Of a stretch of DNA of 55,054 nucleotides, positions 8,776 through 17,257 are shown in pieces. The notes under the pieces were generated by a model. That model was not told where the DNA came from and searched no databases. It worked only from the letters and a program-made list of their open reading frames with translations. This DNA comes from an uncultured Pelagibacteraceae bacterium (GTDB lineage: Bacteria > Pseudomonadota > Alphaproteobacteria > Pelagibacterales > Pelagibacteraceae): the NCBI GenBank assembly GCA_902570695.1, contig CACFZE010000009.1, positions 1-55,054 of the forward strand. The letters are read 5' to 3'. Each line of letters starts with the position of its first letter. Within the stretch, counting starts at the first letter, position 1. A program made the translations under genes and the position numbers.

Positions 8776-11097
8776 ATGTCAGCAGACATAGAAAAAAAAA
8801 TTGAAAATAAGATTAAAGAAGATCTTTCTCCCACAAGAAACTTATCAGGATTTCATTTAAAGTTAGTTGCAATTATTGCAATTACTTGGTCCTTGTTTCA
8901 GCTTTGGTATGCTTCTCCATTTCCATTTTGGCTTAATTTTGGAATGTTTAAAGGTTTACCTGCTAGAGCAATTCATCTTGGTTTTGCACTTTTACTTGCT
9001 TTTTTAATATTTCCATATGCACGGGGTAAAAAAGTAAATTTTATAGATATATTAATTGCGATAACAGGTGCGGTTTGTTGTTTATATATTTATTTTTTTT
9101 ATGATCAATTAGTAGATAGGGGTGGAATATTACTTAAAATAAATCTTTCCGATAATTTTACTATTCCAGTTGAGTTAATACTCGGAATAATTGGAATATT
9201 AATTCTTCTAGAGGCTACACGCAGAGTAATAGGCATCCCATTAGTAGTTATTGCGGTTTGTTTTTTGTTATTTTCTTATTTTGGTCAATATGCACCAGAT
9301 ATAATTTCACATGGTGGATTATCATTAAAACGTCTAGTTGGTTTTCAATGGTTTGATCAAGAAGCAATTTTTGGAATCCCAATAGGCGTTTCTGTAGATT
9401 TCATTTTTCTCTTTGTACTTTTTGGAGCACTTTTAGAAACTGCTGGAGGAGGCAAATATTTTTTAGATTTAGCTTTTGCAATGGTTGGAAAAATGCGAGG
9501 TGGTCCTGCCAAAGCAGCTATTCTTGGATCTGGTATGACAGGATTAATCTCAGGATCATCAATTGCTAATACAGTTACAACTGGAACTTTTACAATTCCA
9601 ATTATGAAAAAGACAGGTTTTTCAAAAGAAAAAGCGGGTGCAATCGAAGTATCTTCATCAGTTAATGGCCAAATAATGCCTCCAGTTATGGGAGCAGCAG
9701 CTTTTGTGATGGCAAGTTTTATTGGAGTTACATATTTTGAAGTTGTCAAACATGCTTTTTTACCAGCTATAATTTCTTACATTGCACTATTTTATATATC
9801 TCACCTTGAAGCGCTTAAATTAAATTTAAAAGGTATGGATGAAAACGATATTCCAAAATTAAAAAAAACATTTTTTGAAGGAATACATTTTTTAGTTCCA
9901 ATATTCGTTCTCATATATCTACTAGTTTATATGAGGCTTACAGCTTCTTACTCTATTTTTTTTGCAACAATAACATTAATTATAGTCAATCTTTTAAATA
10001 AATTTTTCAAAGAAAAGAACTTTAAGAATGCTTTAATATATTGGTATAACCAAACTGTTGTTGGTTTCGAAAAGGGCGCCTTGAATATGGTTAGTGTCGG
10101 AATAGCAATTGCAACAGCAGGTATTATAGTTGGTGCAGTTGGATCTACAGGTTTGAGCACTAATTTAATAATTGTAATCGAGTCGATTGCAAAAGATAAT
10201 GTTATTATTCTTTTATTTTTGACTATTATTTTGTGTTTACTGCTGGGTATGGGTTTGCCAACTACGGCAAACTATGTTGTTGTAGCGTCTCTAATGGCAA
10301 CTGTTCTTGTTGATGTTGGAAATGCATCAGGATTTATTTTTCCTCTAATTGCGGTTCATTTATTCGTATTCTATTTTGGTCTAATGGCAGACGTAACACC
10401 TCCAGTTGGCTTAGCATCTTACGCAGCTGCTGCTATTTCTGGTGGAGACCCATTAAGAACAGGAGCTCAGGCATTTTGGTATAGTCTGAGAACAGGAATA
10501 CTTCCTATTGTATTCTTATTTAACAGCGAGTTATTATTAATTGGTATTGAAAGTATATGGCATGGCTTAATGGTCATAGCAACCTCATTGATTGGGATTT
10601 TAGTATTTACTTCTGCTACTCAGGGATGGTTTATAAATAAACTGAGATGGTATGAGATTATTATTTTTTTAATAATTTCAATATCATTATTATCTCCAGA
10701 ATTTATTCTAAATAAATTTTACCCAAAATATAACTATTTAAGTATTGAAGAAATAAACAAAAAACAGTTTGATTATAATAAAGAGATAAGAATTAAAATT
10801 ACTAGACTTACAGAGTACGGCGAAAGATATAAATTATTTGTAATTGAAAAAAATAGTTTTGATGAAAATTTCAGTTTAGATGACTATGGAATGAGTTTAG
10901 TTGTAGAAGATAATAAAACCATAATTGATACATTAAAATGGAATGGAATTGCAAAAAAATCTGGATTAGATATGGGAGATATTATTAATGAATTTAAAAT
11001 TGAAAATCAGAATAGACCAAAAAAAGAAATAATTTATCCTATCGCTCTTATTCTTTTATCAATCTTTGGTTATTTAAATATAAGAAGAAGAATTTAG
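8776..11097 (+). CDS. TRAP transporter fused permease (DctQ-DctM) with C-terminal PDZ-like extension
   Basis: A 773-residue polytopic inner-membrane protein. Residues about 28-200 supply the small DctQ-like part and residues about 200-600 the DctM core, with motifs SGSSIANTVTTGTFTIP, VNGQIMPPVMGAAAF and LGMGLPTTANYVVVA. These drive sodium-coupled uptake of the substrate delivered by the upstream TAXI receptor. The last 140 residues hold hydrophobic segments around a soluble part; residues about 725-745 (WNGIAKKSGLDMGDII) look like a PDZ carboxylate-loop region, as in the DUF3394-type tail found on many TAXI permeases. A final membrane segment ends in RRRI. Its stop overlaps the convergent thioesterase by four bases. 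Confidence 0.93.
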   Translation: MSADIEKKIENKIKEDLSPTRNLSGFHLKLVAIIAITWSLFQLWYASPFPFWLNFGMFKGLPARAIHLGFALLLAFLIFPYARGKKVNFIDILIAITGAVCCLYIYFFYDQLVDRGGILLKINLSDNFTIPVELILGIIGILILLEATRRVIGIPLVVIAVCFLLFSYFGQYAPDIISHGGLSLKRLVGFQWFDQEAIFGIPIGVSVDFIFLFVLFGALLETAGGGKYFLDLAFAMVGKMRGGPAKAAILGSGMTGLISGSSIANTVTTGTFTIPIMKKTGFSKEKAGAIEVSSSVNGQIMPPVMGAAAFVMASFIGVTYFEVVKHAFLPAIISYIALFYISHLEALKLNLKGMDENDIPKLKKTFFEGIHFLVPIFVLIYLLVYMRLTASYSIFFATITLIIVNLLNKFFKEKNFKNALIYWYNQTVVGFEKGALNMVSVGIAIATAGIIVGAVGSTGLSTNLIIVIESIAKDNVIILLFLTIILCLLLGMGLPTTANYVVVASLMATVLVDVGNASGFIFPLIAVHLFVFYFGLMADVTPPVGLASYAAAAISGGDPLRTGAQAFWYSLRTGILPIVFLFNSELLLIGIESIWHGLMVIATSLIGILVFTSATQGWFINKLRWYEIIIFLIISISLLSPEFILNKFYPKYNYLSIEEINKKQFDYNKEIRIKITRLTEYGERYKLFVIEKNSFDENFSLDDYGMSLVVEDNKTIIDTLKWNGIAKKSGLDMGDIINEFKIENQNRPKKEIIYPIALILLSIFGYLNIRRRI

Positions 11098-11513
11098 CTT
11101 AGACCTGCATGGGGTAACTTACGTTGAAGTATTTTCCAAATACCTGTAGCAGATGCAATTATTTTACCTTTACATTCTAAATAGCACTCTAAAAAAACCA
11201 TGCTTTTTGTTTTTTTTTTAATTTTTACATATCCAAAAATTTCATCACCAATAGATGAAGGTCCGATAAAGTTAATATTAAGTGTTATAGTTACACAAGG
11301 CTGATTACCCGAAATTCTATGGGCTCCAGATCCACACCCGGTATCTATGATCGATGCTATATACCCGCCATGAGTTATGCCAGCTCTGTTAAGATGGTTT
11401 TTTTTTATTTTAGTTTTAAATTCATATTTAGTTTTTGAGATATCTCTTAGTAGCAAACCACCATTGTGTCTCATGAAACCTTTTTTAACGCTAATTTGTT
11501 TAAATTTTTTCAT
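11094..11513 (-). CDS. Hotdog-fold thioesterase, PaaI family
   Basis: A 139-residue protein with the hotdog acyl-CoA thioesterase pattern: LNRAGITHGGYIASIIDTGCGSGAHR at about residues 42-67 contains the HGG turn and the acidic residue (D58) that usually activates water, and CVTITLNINFIGPSSIGDEIFG supplies the central strand. It probably hydrolyses a small acyl- or aryl-CoA; the substrate is unknown. The ATG overlaps the stop of a tiny hydrophobic reading frame (TAATG), which itself follows the tRNA-Arg, so the three may share a transcript. The 3' end overlaps the TRAP permease gene. Confidence 0.85.
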   Translation of the reverse strand: MKKFKQISVKKGFMRHNGGLLLRDISKTKYEFKTKIKKNHLNRAGITHGGYIASIIDTGCGSGAHRISGNQPCVTITLNINFIGPSSIGDEIFGYVKIKKKTKSMVFLECYLECKGKIIASATGIWKILQRKLPHAGLS

Positions 11514-11596
11514 TAAATTATTAAAGTTATTAAAAATAATATTATTAATACTATTACAAAAAAATAAATTACAGATTTTTGCAAAGATATTTTCAT
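11513..11596 (-). CDS. Candidate 27-residue single-span membrane peptide
   Basis: An ATG at 11596 opens a 27-residue frame: a short N-terminus MKISLQKSV followed by about 18 hydrophobic residues (IYFFVIVLIILFLITLII). AAGGAAAA lies just upstream as a possible ribosome binding site, and the stop overlaps the thioesterase ATG as TAATG, the same coupling seen at true junctions elsewhere in the window. It begins 13 bases after the CCA end of tRNA-Arg. The alternative is a chance frame in AT-rich DNA, which readily encodes Ile/Leu/Phe; the ribosome site and coupling argue for a gene. Confidence 0.45.
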   Translation of the reverse strand: MKISLQKSVIYFFVIVLIILFLITLII

Positions 11597-11609
11597 TTTT
11601 CCTTTTTTT

Positions 11610-11686
11610 TGGTGCGCCTGCTAGGAGTCGAACCCAGAACCTCCTGGTCCGTAGCCAAGCGCTCTATCCAATTGAGCTACAGGCGC
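11610..11686 (-). tRNA. tRNA-Arg (anticodon ACG)
   Basis: A 77-nt cloverleaf. The acceptor stem GCGCCTG pairs with CAGGCGC, followed by discriminator A and an encoded CCA. The D-arm contains AGCTCAATTGGATAGAGC, the anticodon loop is CTACGGA (anticodon ACG, read as ICG), and the T-arm has GGTTCGACTCC. Upstream on the minus strand TTGACC (11747-11742) and TAAAAT (11726-11721) could be a promoter, with a short 15-base spacer. Confidence 0.97.
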
Positions 11687-11774
11687 TAAATATAATCTAT
11701 TCTTTTAACATTTATTATTAATTTTACTAAATTTTAATAATGGTCAAAAATATACATCTATTAAAAGTAAATAA

Positions 11775-11786
11775 TATATATATATA
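11775..11786 (+). promoter_or_regulatory. (TA)6 tract before the pyruvate dehydrogenase operon
   Basis: Twelve bases of alternating TA end 11 bases before the aceE ATG, which would place a -10 element and a nearly leaderless start here. The tract length could vary by slippage. No clear -35 element is visible, so this is tentative. Confidence 0.3.
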
Positions 11787-11797
11787 CAAATAGCGAA

Positions 11798-14700
11798 ATG
11801 AGTGAAAAATTACTAGTTCCAGATATTGGAGATTTTGAAGAAGTAGAAATCATAGAAATTCTTGTAAAAGAAGGAGATAAAATCTCTAAAAATGACCCTG
11901 TAATAACTTTAGAAAGTGATAAATCAAGTGTTGAAGTACCATCTGCTTTTGAGGGTGTTGTAGATAGTATTAAAATAAAGATTGGTGATAAAGTTTCTAA
12001 AGGAGATTTGATACTAACATTATCCTCTGAGAATGGAACTAAGCAAAAACAAGATACTATTGAAAAGATACCACCTGCAACGGAAAAAATAATTGCCGAA
12101 GCGGAAAATTCTAACGGATATAATAATTCTGAATTAGATACGAGTGCACATAAAGAGATCAAAGTAGAAAATACACAAGTAGAAGAACATAATGAAAGAT
12201 TTGAAATAGTTGAAAATAATAATGATATTGATCCTCAAGAGACAAAAGAATGGTTAGAATCTTTGTCTGCTGTAGTACATTCTGAAGGACCTGAGAGAGC
12301 TCATTTTTTAATTAAACAATTAATTGATCAGGCATATAAAGAGGGATCAAATATACCCTACACCCAAAATACACCATACATAAACACTATACCAGCAGAT
12401 GAAGAGATAAAATCTCCAGGCGATCAAAATATCGAAAGAAAAATAAGAGCACTAATTCGATGGAATTCAGCAGTGATGGTTGTCAGAGCAAACATGAGAG
12501 ATCCTTCATTAGGAGGTCACATTGGGACGTTTGCTTCAGCAGCAACTCTTTATGATATAGGAATGAATCATTTTTGGAGAGCTAAAAGCAATAAATTTGG
12601 TGGAGATTTAATTTATTTCCAAGGACATTCAGCGCCAGGTATTTACGCTAGAGCTTTTTTGGAAGGAAGACTTGACGAGAAGCAATTAGATAGATTCAGA
12701 CAGGAAGTTTACCCAGGAGGTTTGTCATCTTATCCTCATCCTTGGCTGATGCCTAAGTTTTGGCAGTTTCCAACTGTTTCCATGGGTCTTGGACCAATGA
12801 TGGCAACCTATCAGGCAAGATTTATGAAATATCTTATTAATAGAAAATTAATAAAAGATCAGAATAGAAAAGTTTGGTCTTTCTTAGGAGATGGTGAAAT
12901 AGACGAGCCAGAAGCTCTAGGATCTATTGGTTTAGCAGCAAGAGAAAAGTTAGATAACTTGATTTATGTTGTGAACTGCAACCTACAAAGATTAGATGGT
13001 CCAGTAAGAGGCAATGGTAAAATTATTCAAGAATTAGAAGGAATTTTTAGAGGAGCTGGATGGAATGTAATAAAAGTCATTTGGGGATCATATTGGGATC
13101 CTTTACTCGCAAATGATAAATCAGGTTTGCTTGTAAAAAGAATGAACGAAGCAGTTGATGGAGAATACCAAGCCTTTAAAGCAAAAGGCGGTTTATATGT
13201 TAGAGATAACTTCTTTGGGAAATACCCTGAACTTAAAAATCTAGTTGCAAGTTATACGGATAGCGATATTTGGAAATTAAATAGAGGCGGTCACGACCCG
13301 CATAAAGTTTATGCTGCTTATCATAAAGCTATTAATACAAAAGACAGACCAACAGTCATATTAGCTAAAACAATTAAAGGATACGGTATGGGAAAATCTG
13401 GTGAAAGTATAAATACAACCCATCAGCAAAAAAAATTAGGTGTAGATGATTTGCTATATTATAGAGATAGATTTGATGTTCCATTAACAGATGAACAAGT
13501 CAAAAATATAGAATACTTTAGACCTGATGAAAATTCAGAGGAAATAAAATACTTAAAAAAAAGAAGATTGGCTTTAGGAGGATATATTCCTGAGAGATCG
13601 TCTTTTTCAAAACCAATCAAAACACCAAGTAATGATATTTTTGACTTTATGAAAAAATCAACCGGTGAAAAAGAAATGTCAACTACTATGGCACTTGTTA
13701 GGATGTTGACGAATTTGCTAAGAGATAAAAGTGTTGCTCCGAGACTTGTTCCAATAATCCCTGATGAAGCAAGAACATTTGGTATGGAAGGTTTTTTCCA
13801 AAAAATAGGTATATATGCGCATGAAGGCCAAAAATATGAGCCAGAGGACTCAGCTCAATTAAGCTCTTACAAGGAAGAGAAAAGTGGTCAGGTTTTAGAG
13901 GAAGGAATAAATGAGGCTGGATCCATGGCATCATGGATAGCTGCAGGAACATCGTATTCAAATCATGATATAGAAATGATACCAATTTATCTTTTTTATT
14001 CTATGTTTGGTTTTCAAAGAACCGGCGATTTTGCGTGGGCAGCTGGAGATAGTCAAACAAGAGGATTTCTAATTGGAGCTACAGCTGGAAGAACAACTTT
14101 GGCTGGAGAAGGCCTTCAACACCAAGATGGTCACAGTCATTTATTAGCATCAACAATTCCAAATTGTGTTTCTTATGACCCAACCTTTCATTATGAATTA
14201 GCTACAATCTTTAAAGAAGGTTTAAGAAGAATGCATGAAAAACATGAAAATATTTTTTACTATATTACAACAATGAATGAAAATTATTCTCATCCAGAGA
14301 TGCCCAAAGATTGTGAAGAAGGTATATTAAAAGGGATGTATAAAATAAAAGATTTCAGCAAGAATAAAAAAAATAAGATTCAATTATTGGGTTCAGGAAC
14401 AATTTTAAGAGAAATGATGGATGCAGCAGAAATTTTACAAAATGAATATCAAGTAGATAGTGAAGTGTGGAGTGTTACCAGTTTTAATGAGTTAAGAAGA
14501 GATGGACTTGAAACAGAGAGGTATAACTTGCTTAATCCTGGAGGAGAGAAAAAAATCTCTTACGTTGAAAAATGCCTTGGAAAAACCGAAGGTCCTATTT
14601 TAGCAGCCTCTGATTACATGAGAATGAATTCTGACCAAATTAGACCTTACATAAATAAAAGCTTTTATTCATTAGGTACAGATGGATTTGGTAGAAGTGA

Positions 14701-14866
14701 CACAAGAAAAAATCTTAGAAAATTTTTTGAAGTCGATAAAGAGCATATAGTTGCATATGGCTTAAGTATTTTATCTAACGAACAATTAATTGCTTCTAAA
14801 CATGCAGTAGATGCAATTAAAAAATATAAAATTGATAAAGATAAGCCTATGCCTACAAAATTATAA
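11798..14866 (+). CDS. aceE: Pyruvate dehydrogenase E1, homodimeric type, with fused N-terminal lipoyl domain
   Basis: A 1022-residue protein in two parts. Residues 1-78 are a biotinyl/lipoyl domain with the modifiable K42 in ESDKSSVEVP. After an Asn/Glu-rich linker (about 80-145), residues 150-1022 match the homodimeric AceE E1: the thiamine diphosphate motif GDGE at 364-367 closes with VVNCNLQRLDG, and GGHIGTFASAATLYDIG and SYPHPWLMP are present. It decarboxylates pyruvate and reductively acetylates lipoyl groups. Typical AceE is about 890 residues and has no lipoyl domain, so this is a fusion. The lipoyl part closely resembles that of E2 just downstream. Coupled to the E2 gene by TAATG; no lpd (E3) lies in the window. 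Confidence 0.94.
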   Translation: MSEKLLVPDIGDFEEVEIIEILVKEGDKISKNDPVITLESDKSSVEVPSAFEGVVDSIKIKIGDKVSKGDLILTLSSENGTKQKQDTIEKIPPATEKIIAEAENSNGYNNSELDTSAHKEIKVENTQVEEHNERFEIVENNNDIDPQETKEWLESLSAVVHSEGPERAHFLIKQLIDQAYKEGSNIPYTQNTPYINTIPADEEIKSPGDQNIERKIRALIRWNSAVMVVRANMRDPSLGGHIGTFASAATLYDIGMNHFWRAKSNKFGGDLIYFQGHSAPGIYARAFLEGRLDEKQLDRFRQEVYPGGLSSYPHPWLMPKFWQFPTVSMGLGPMMATYQARFMKYLINRKLIKDQNRKVWSFLGDGEIDEPEALGSIGLAAREKLDNLIYVVNCNLQRLDGPVRGNGKIIQELEGIFRGAGWNVIKVIWGSYWDPLLANDKSGLLVKRMNEAVDGEYQAFKAKGGLYVRDNFFGKYPELKNLVASYTDSDIWKLNRGGHDPHKVYAAYHKAINTKDRPTVILAKTIKGYGMGKSGESINTTHQQKKLGVDDLLYYRDRFDVPLTDEQVKNIEYFRPDENSEEIKYLKKRRLALGGYIPERSSFSKPIKTPSNDIFDFMKKSTGEKEMSTTMALVRMLTNLLRDKSVAPRLVPIIPDEARTFGMEGFFQKIGIYAHEGQKYEPEDSAQLSSYKEEKSGQVLEEGINEAGSMASWIAAGTSYSNHDIEMIPIYLFYSMFGFQRTGDFAWAAGDSQTRGFLIGATAGRTTLAGEGLQHQDGHSHLLASTIPNCVSYDPTFHYELATIFKEGLRRMHEKHENIFYYITTMNENYSHPEMPKDCEEGILKGMYKIKDFSKNKKNKIQLLGSGTILREMMDAAEILQNEYQVDSEVWSVTSFNELRRDGLETERYNLLNPGGEKKISYVEKCLGKTEGPILAASDYMRMNSDQIRPYINKSFYSLGTDGFGRSDTRKNLRKFFEVDKEHIVAYGLSILSNEQLIASKHAVDAIKKYKIDKDKPMPTKL

Positions 14867-16149
14867 TGAGCGATAAAGAAGTATTAGTTCCTAACATTGG
14901 TGATTTTAAAGATGTTGAAGTAATTGAGGTATTAATAGAGGCAGGATCAAATATTAATAAAGATGATCCGATAATTACAATAGAAAGCGATAAATCAAGT
15001 GTTGAGATCCCAAGCCCATACTCAGGTAGTGTTAAAAAAGTTAATTTAAAAGTTGGTGATAAGGTTTCAGAGGGTTCATCAATACTAATAATTGGTTCAA
15101 AAGAAGAAAAACCAGATGAGCAAATTGAAGAAGAGGTCAAAGAGATTAAAGAAGAAACTATTATACAAAAACCATCCGAAAAAGTAATTTCAAAACCAAA
15201 GGAAATATTAAAAAATAATAGAGTTAGTGTATTCAAATCAAGCAAAGCACTTGCTAGCCCAAAAACTAGAAAATTTGCAAGAGAACTTGGCGTTGATATT
15301 AATAATATTACTGGATCACAAAGATCAGGAAGAATTATAGAGGAGGATATAAAAAAATTCGTATCTTCTAATTTTAATAAACCTCAAGAAGAAAAGAAGG
15401 CTCCATCTATAAAGCCCTCAGAATATGATCACGCTGATTTTGGAGATGTAGAAATTCAAGATATACCAAGAATTAAAAGAATTGCTGCTCCACATTTATC
15501 AAATTCTTGGCAAACAATACCGCATGTTACTAGTTGTGATGAAGCAGATATCACGGAGTTGGAAGAATTTAGACGAAATTTGACTGATACTTTTACTGGA
15601 GAAAAAAAGAAAATTACTCCATTGGCATTTATTATAAAGGCAGTTGTGGAAGCTTTGAAAGTTTTTCCAAGATTTAATAGTTCTATTGACAGTATTGAAA
15701 ATGGAAAAATAACATTAAAAAAATACTTTCATGTAGGAATTGCAGTTGATACTCCCAATGGTTTAATGGTGCCAAAAATAAGAAATGCTAATCAAAAGAA
15801 TATAGATCAAATAAGCAAGGATCTAAAAAAAGTTAGTGATGATTGCCGAAATTTGAAGATAGATAAAAAAGAATTTTATGGAGGATCCATAACTATAACA
15901 AGCCTAGGTGGCATTGGAGGAACTTATTTTACTCCTATAATAAATTATCCTGAGGTTGCTATTTTAGGAATTGGAAGGACTTATATTAAACCTGTTTATA
16001 TTGATGGACAATTTAAACCTAGAACAATGTTGCCTTTATCTCTCTCTTACGATCATAGAATTATTGACGGTGCTGAGGGTTCAAGATTTAATAATGAATT
16101 AAAAAATAACCTAGGTAAAAACTTTGCCTACAAATTAGCTAAGCAATGA
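14866..16149 (+). CDS. aceF: Pyruvate dehydrogenase E2 (dihydrolipoyl acetyltransferase)
   Basis: A 427-residue E2: one lipoyl domain (residues 1-76, lipoyl-lysine K43 in ESDKSSVEIP), a peripheral-subunit-binding domain at about 124-160 (SPKTRKFARELGVD, ending SGRIIEEDI), and the catalytic acyltransferase core at about 190-427 with H397 and D401 in DHRIIDG. It moves acetyl groups from lipoamide to CoA and forms the core of the complex. With a single lipoyl domain it is like other small E2s; E1 adds a second lipoyl carrier. ATG overlaps the aceE stop; its own TGA overlaps the next ATG by four bases. Confidence 0.95.
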   Translation: MSDKEVLVPNIGDFKDVEVIEVLIEAGSNINKDDPIITIESDKSSVEIPSPYSGSVKKVNLKVGDKVSEGSSILIIGSKEEKPDEQIEEEVKEIKEETIIQKPSEKVISKPKEILKNNRVSVFKSSKALASPKTRKFARELGVDINNITGSQRSGRIIEEDIKKFVSSNFNKPQEEKKAPSIKPSEYDHADFGDVEIQDIPRIKRIAAPHLSNSWQTIPHVTSCDEADITELEEFRRNLTDTFTGEKKKITPLAFIIKAVVEALKVFPRFNSSIDSIENGKITLKKYFHVGIAVDTPNGLMVPKIRNANQKNIDQISKDLKKVSDDCRNLKIDKKEFYGGSITITSLGGIGGTYFTPIINYPEVAILGIGRTYIKPVYIDGQFKPRTMLPLSLSYDHRIIDGAEGSRFNNELKNNLGKNFAYKLAKQ

Positions 16150-17243
16150 TTAAAAATTTTAAACTTTTAAATAATAAAACTGTATTTTACTTTAATGATA
16201 ATAAGTTTGAAACATTTCCTAATATCTGGTTAAGAGATCATATTAAAAATAAAGAAAACTGGGATTTTAAAACCAATCAAAGAATAACTTATACCGCAAA
16301 TTTAGACATTAATATCAAAGTTAAAAAAGCAAAATTATTAAAAAAAGGGAAATTCATTGAAATATTATGGTCTGATGAAAATAAACCAACCAAATATTCA
16401 TATGAATTTTTAAAAAAAAATTCTTTAAAAAAAGAAGAAACTAAAAGTGATACTCGATTTTGGAAAGATAAAGACATAAAAAATCAAATTTTCATTAACT
16501 ATAAGCAATTACAAACTAAAGTTGGATTTAAAAATTTATTAAAAAAAATCCACATATATGGTTTTGCAGTAGTAAGAAATTGTTCAAAGAATTTAAACTC
16601 AGTTGAATATATAGCTAAAAAAATAGGTTATGTCAGAAATTCAATTTTTGGAGGATTGTGGACTTTTGAATCAAATAATAAAAAAGCAGACAGTGCATAT
16701 TCAAACCAAGAACTGAGACCACATACAGACTCTACATATAGTAATGATGCTCCAGGTTTACAATTACTGCTTTGTTGTAAGTATGATGCCAAAGGTGGAG
16801 ATTCTATAATGGTAGATGGATTTAAATTGGCAAATGAAATCAAACAAAAATATAAAAAACATTTTAAAACTTTAACAAATACAAAAGTTAAAGGTTCTTA
16901 TATTGGTGATGGTGTTAGCCTTGAAGCAAAAAGACCAATAATAAAATTAAATGAAAAAAATAATTTTGATCAAATTAGTTTTAACAATTACGATAGAGCA
17001 CCTTTTAGAGAAACTAATCAGAAAACAATTAATTTTTATAAAGCAATTAAAGTATTTGATACGATGGCAAACCAAAAGCAATATCAGTGGAGGCATATTT
17101 TAAAACCTGGTGAATTACTAATTTTTAATAATTGGAGAGTAATGCATGGTAGAGGTGCATTTTCAGGTATAAGAAAAATGGCTGGTTGCTATATCAATAA
17201 AGAAGATTTTGATAGCTGTTGTAGAATGAATAATATTATCTAA
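16146..17243 (+). CDS. Fe(II)/2-oxoglutarate dioxygenase, gamma-butyrobetaine hydroxylase-like
   Basis: A 365-residue protein with the two-part layout of gamma-butyrobetaine/trimethyllysine dioxygenases: an N-terminal DUF971-type domain (residues about 10-95, IWLRDHI) and a TauD/TfdA jelly-roll domain (about 115-360). Iron ligands are H193, D195 (RPHTDSTYS) and H334 (RVMHGRGAF), with R345 or R336 nearby for 2-oxoglutarate. The cysteine cluster that binds zinc in the N-domain of animal BBOX1 is absent. Carnitine formation or degradation of a quaternary amine is possible, but the substrate cannot be assigned. It overlaps the PDH E2 stop by four bases (ATGA). Confidence 0.85.
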   Translation: MIKNFKLLNNKTVFYFNDNKFETFPNIWLRDHIKNKENWDFKTNQRITYTANLDINIKVKKAKLLKKGKFIEILWSDENKPTKYSYEFLKKNSLKKEETKSDTRFWKDKDIKNQIFINYKQLQTKVGFKNLLKKIHIYGFAVVRNCSKNLNSVEYIAKKIGYVRNSIFGGLWTFESNNKKADSAYSNQELRPHTDSTYSNDAPGLQLLLCCKYDAKGGDSIMVDGFKLANEIKQKYKKHFKTLTNTKVKGSYIGDGVSLEAKRPIIKLNEKNNFDQISFNNYDRAPFRETNQKTINFYKAIKVFDTMANQKQYQWRHILKPGELLIFNNWRVMHGRGAFSGIRKMAGCYINKEDFDSCCRMNNII

Positions 17244-17257
17244 ATTTAATTAAATTA

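Noticed and set aside
9357..9749. Minus-strand 130-codon frame within the TRAP permease
   Set aside because: Antisense to the DctM core motifs; no ribosome site and no recognisable fold.
11377..11721. Plus-strand 114-codon frame
   Set aside because: It is antisense to the thioesterase and tRNA-Arg; its GAPARSRTQNLLVRS portion is the usual antisense-tRNA artefact.
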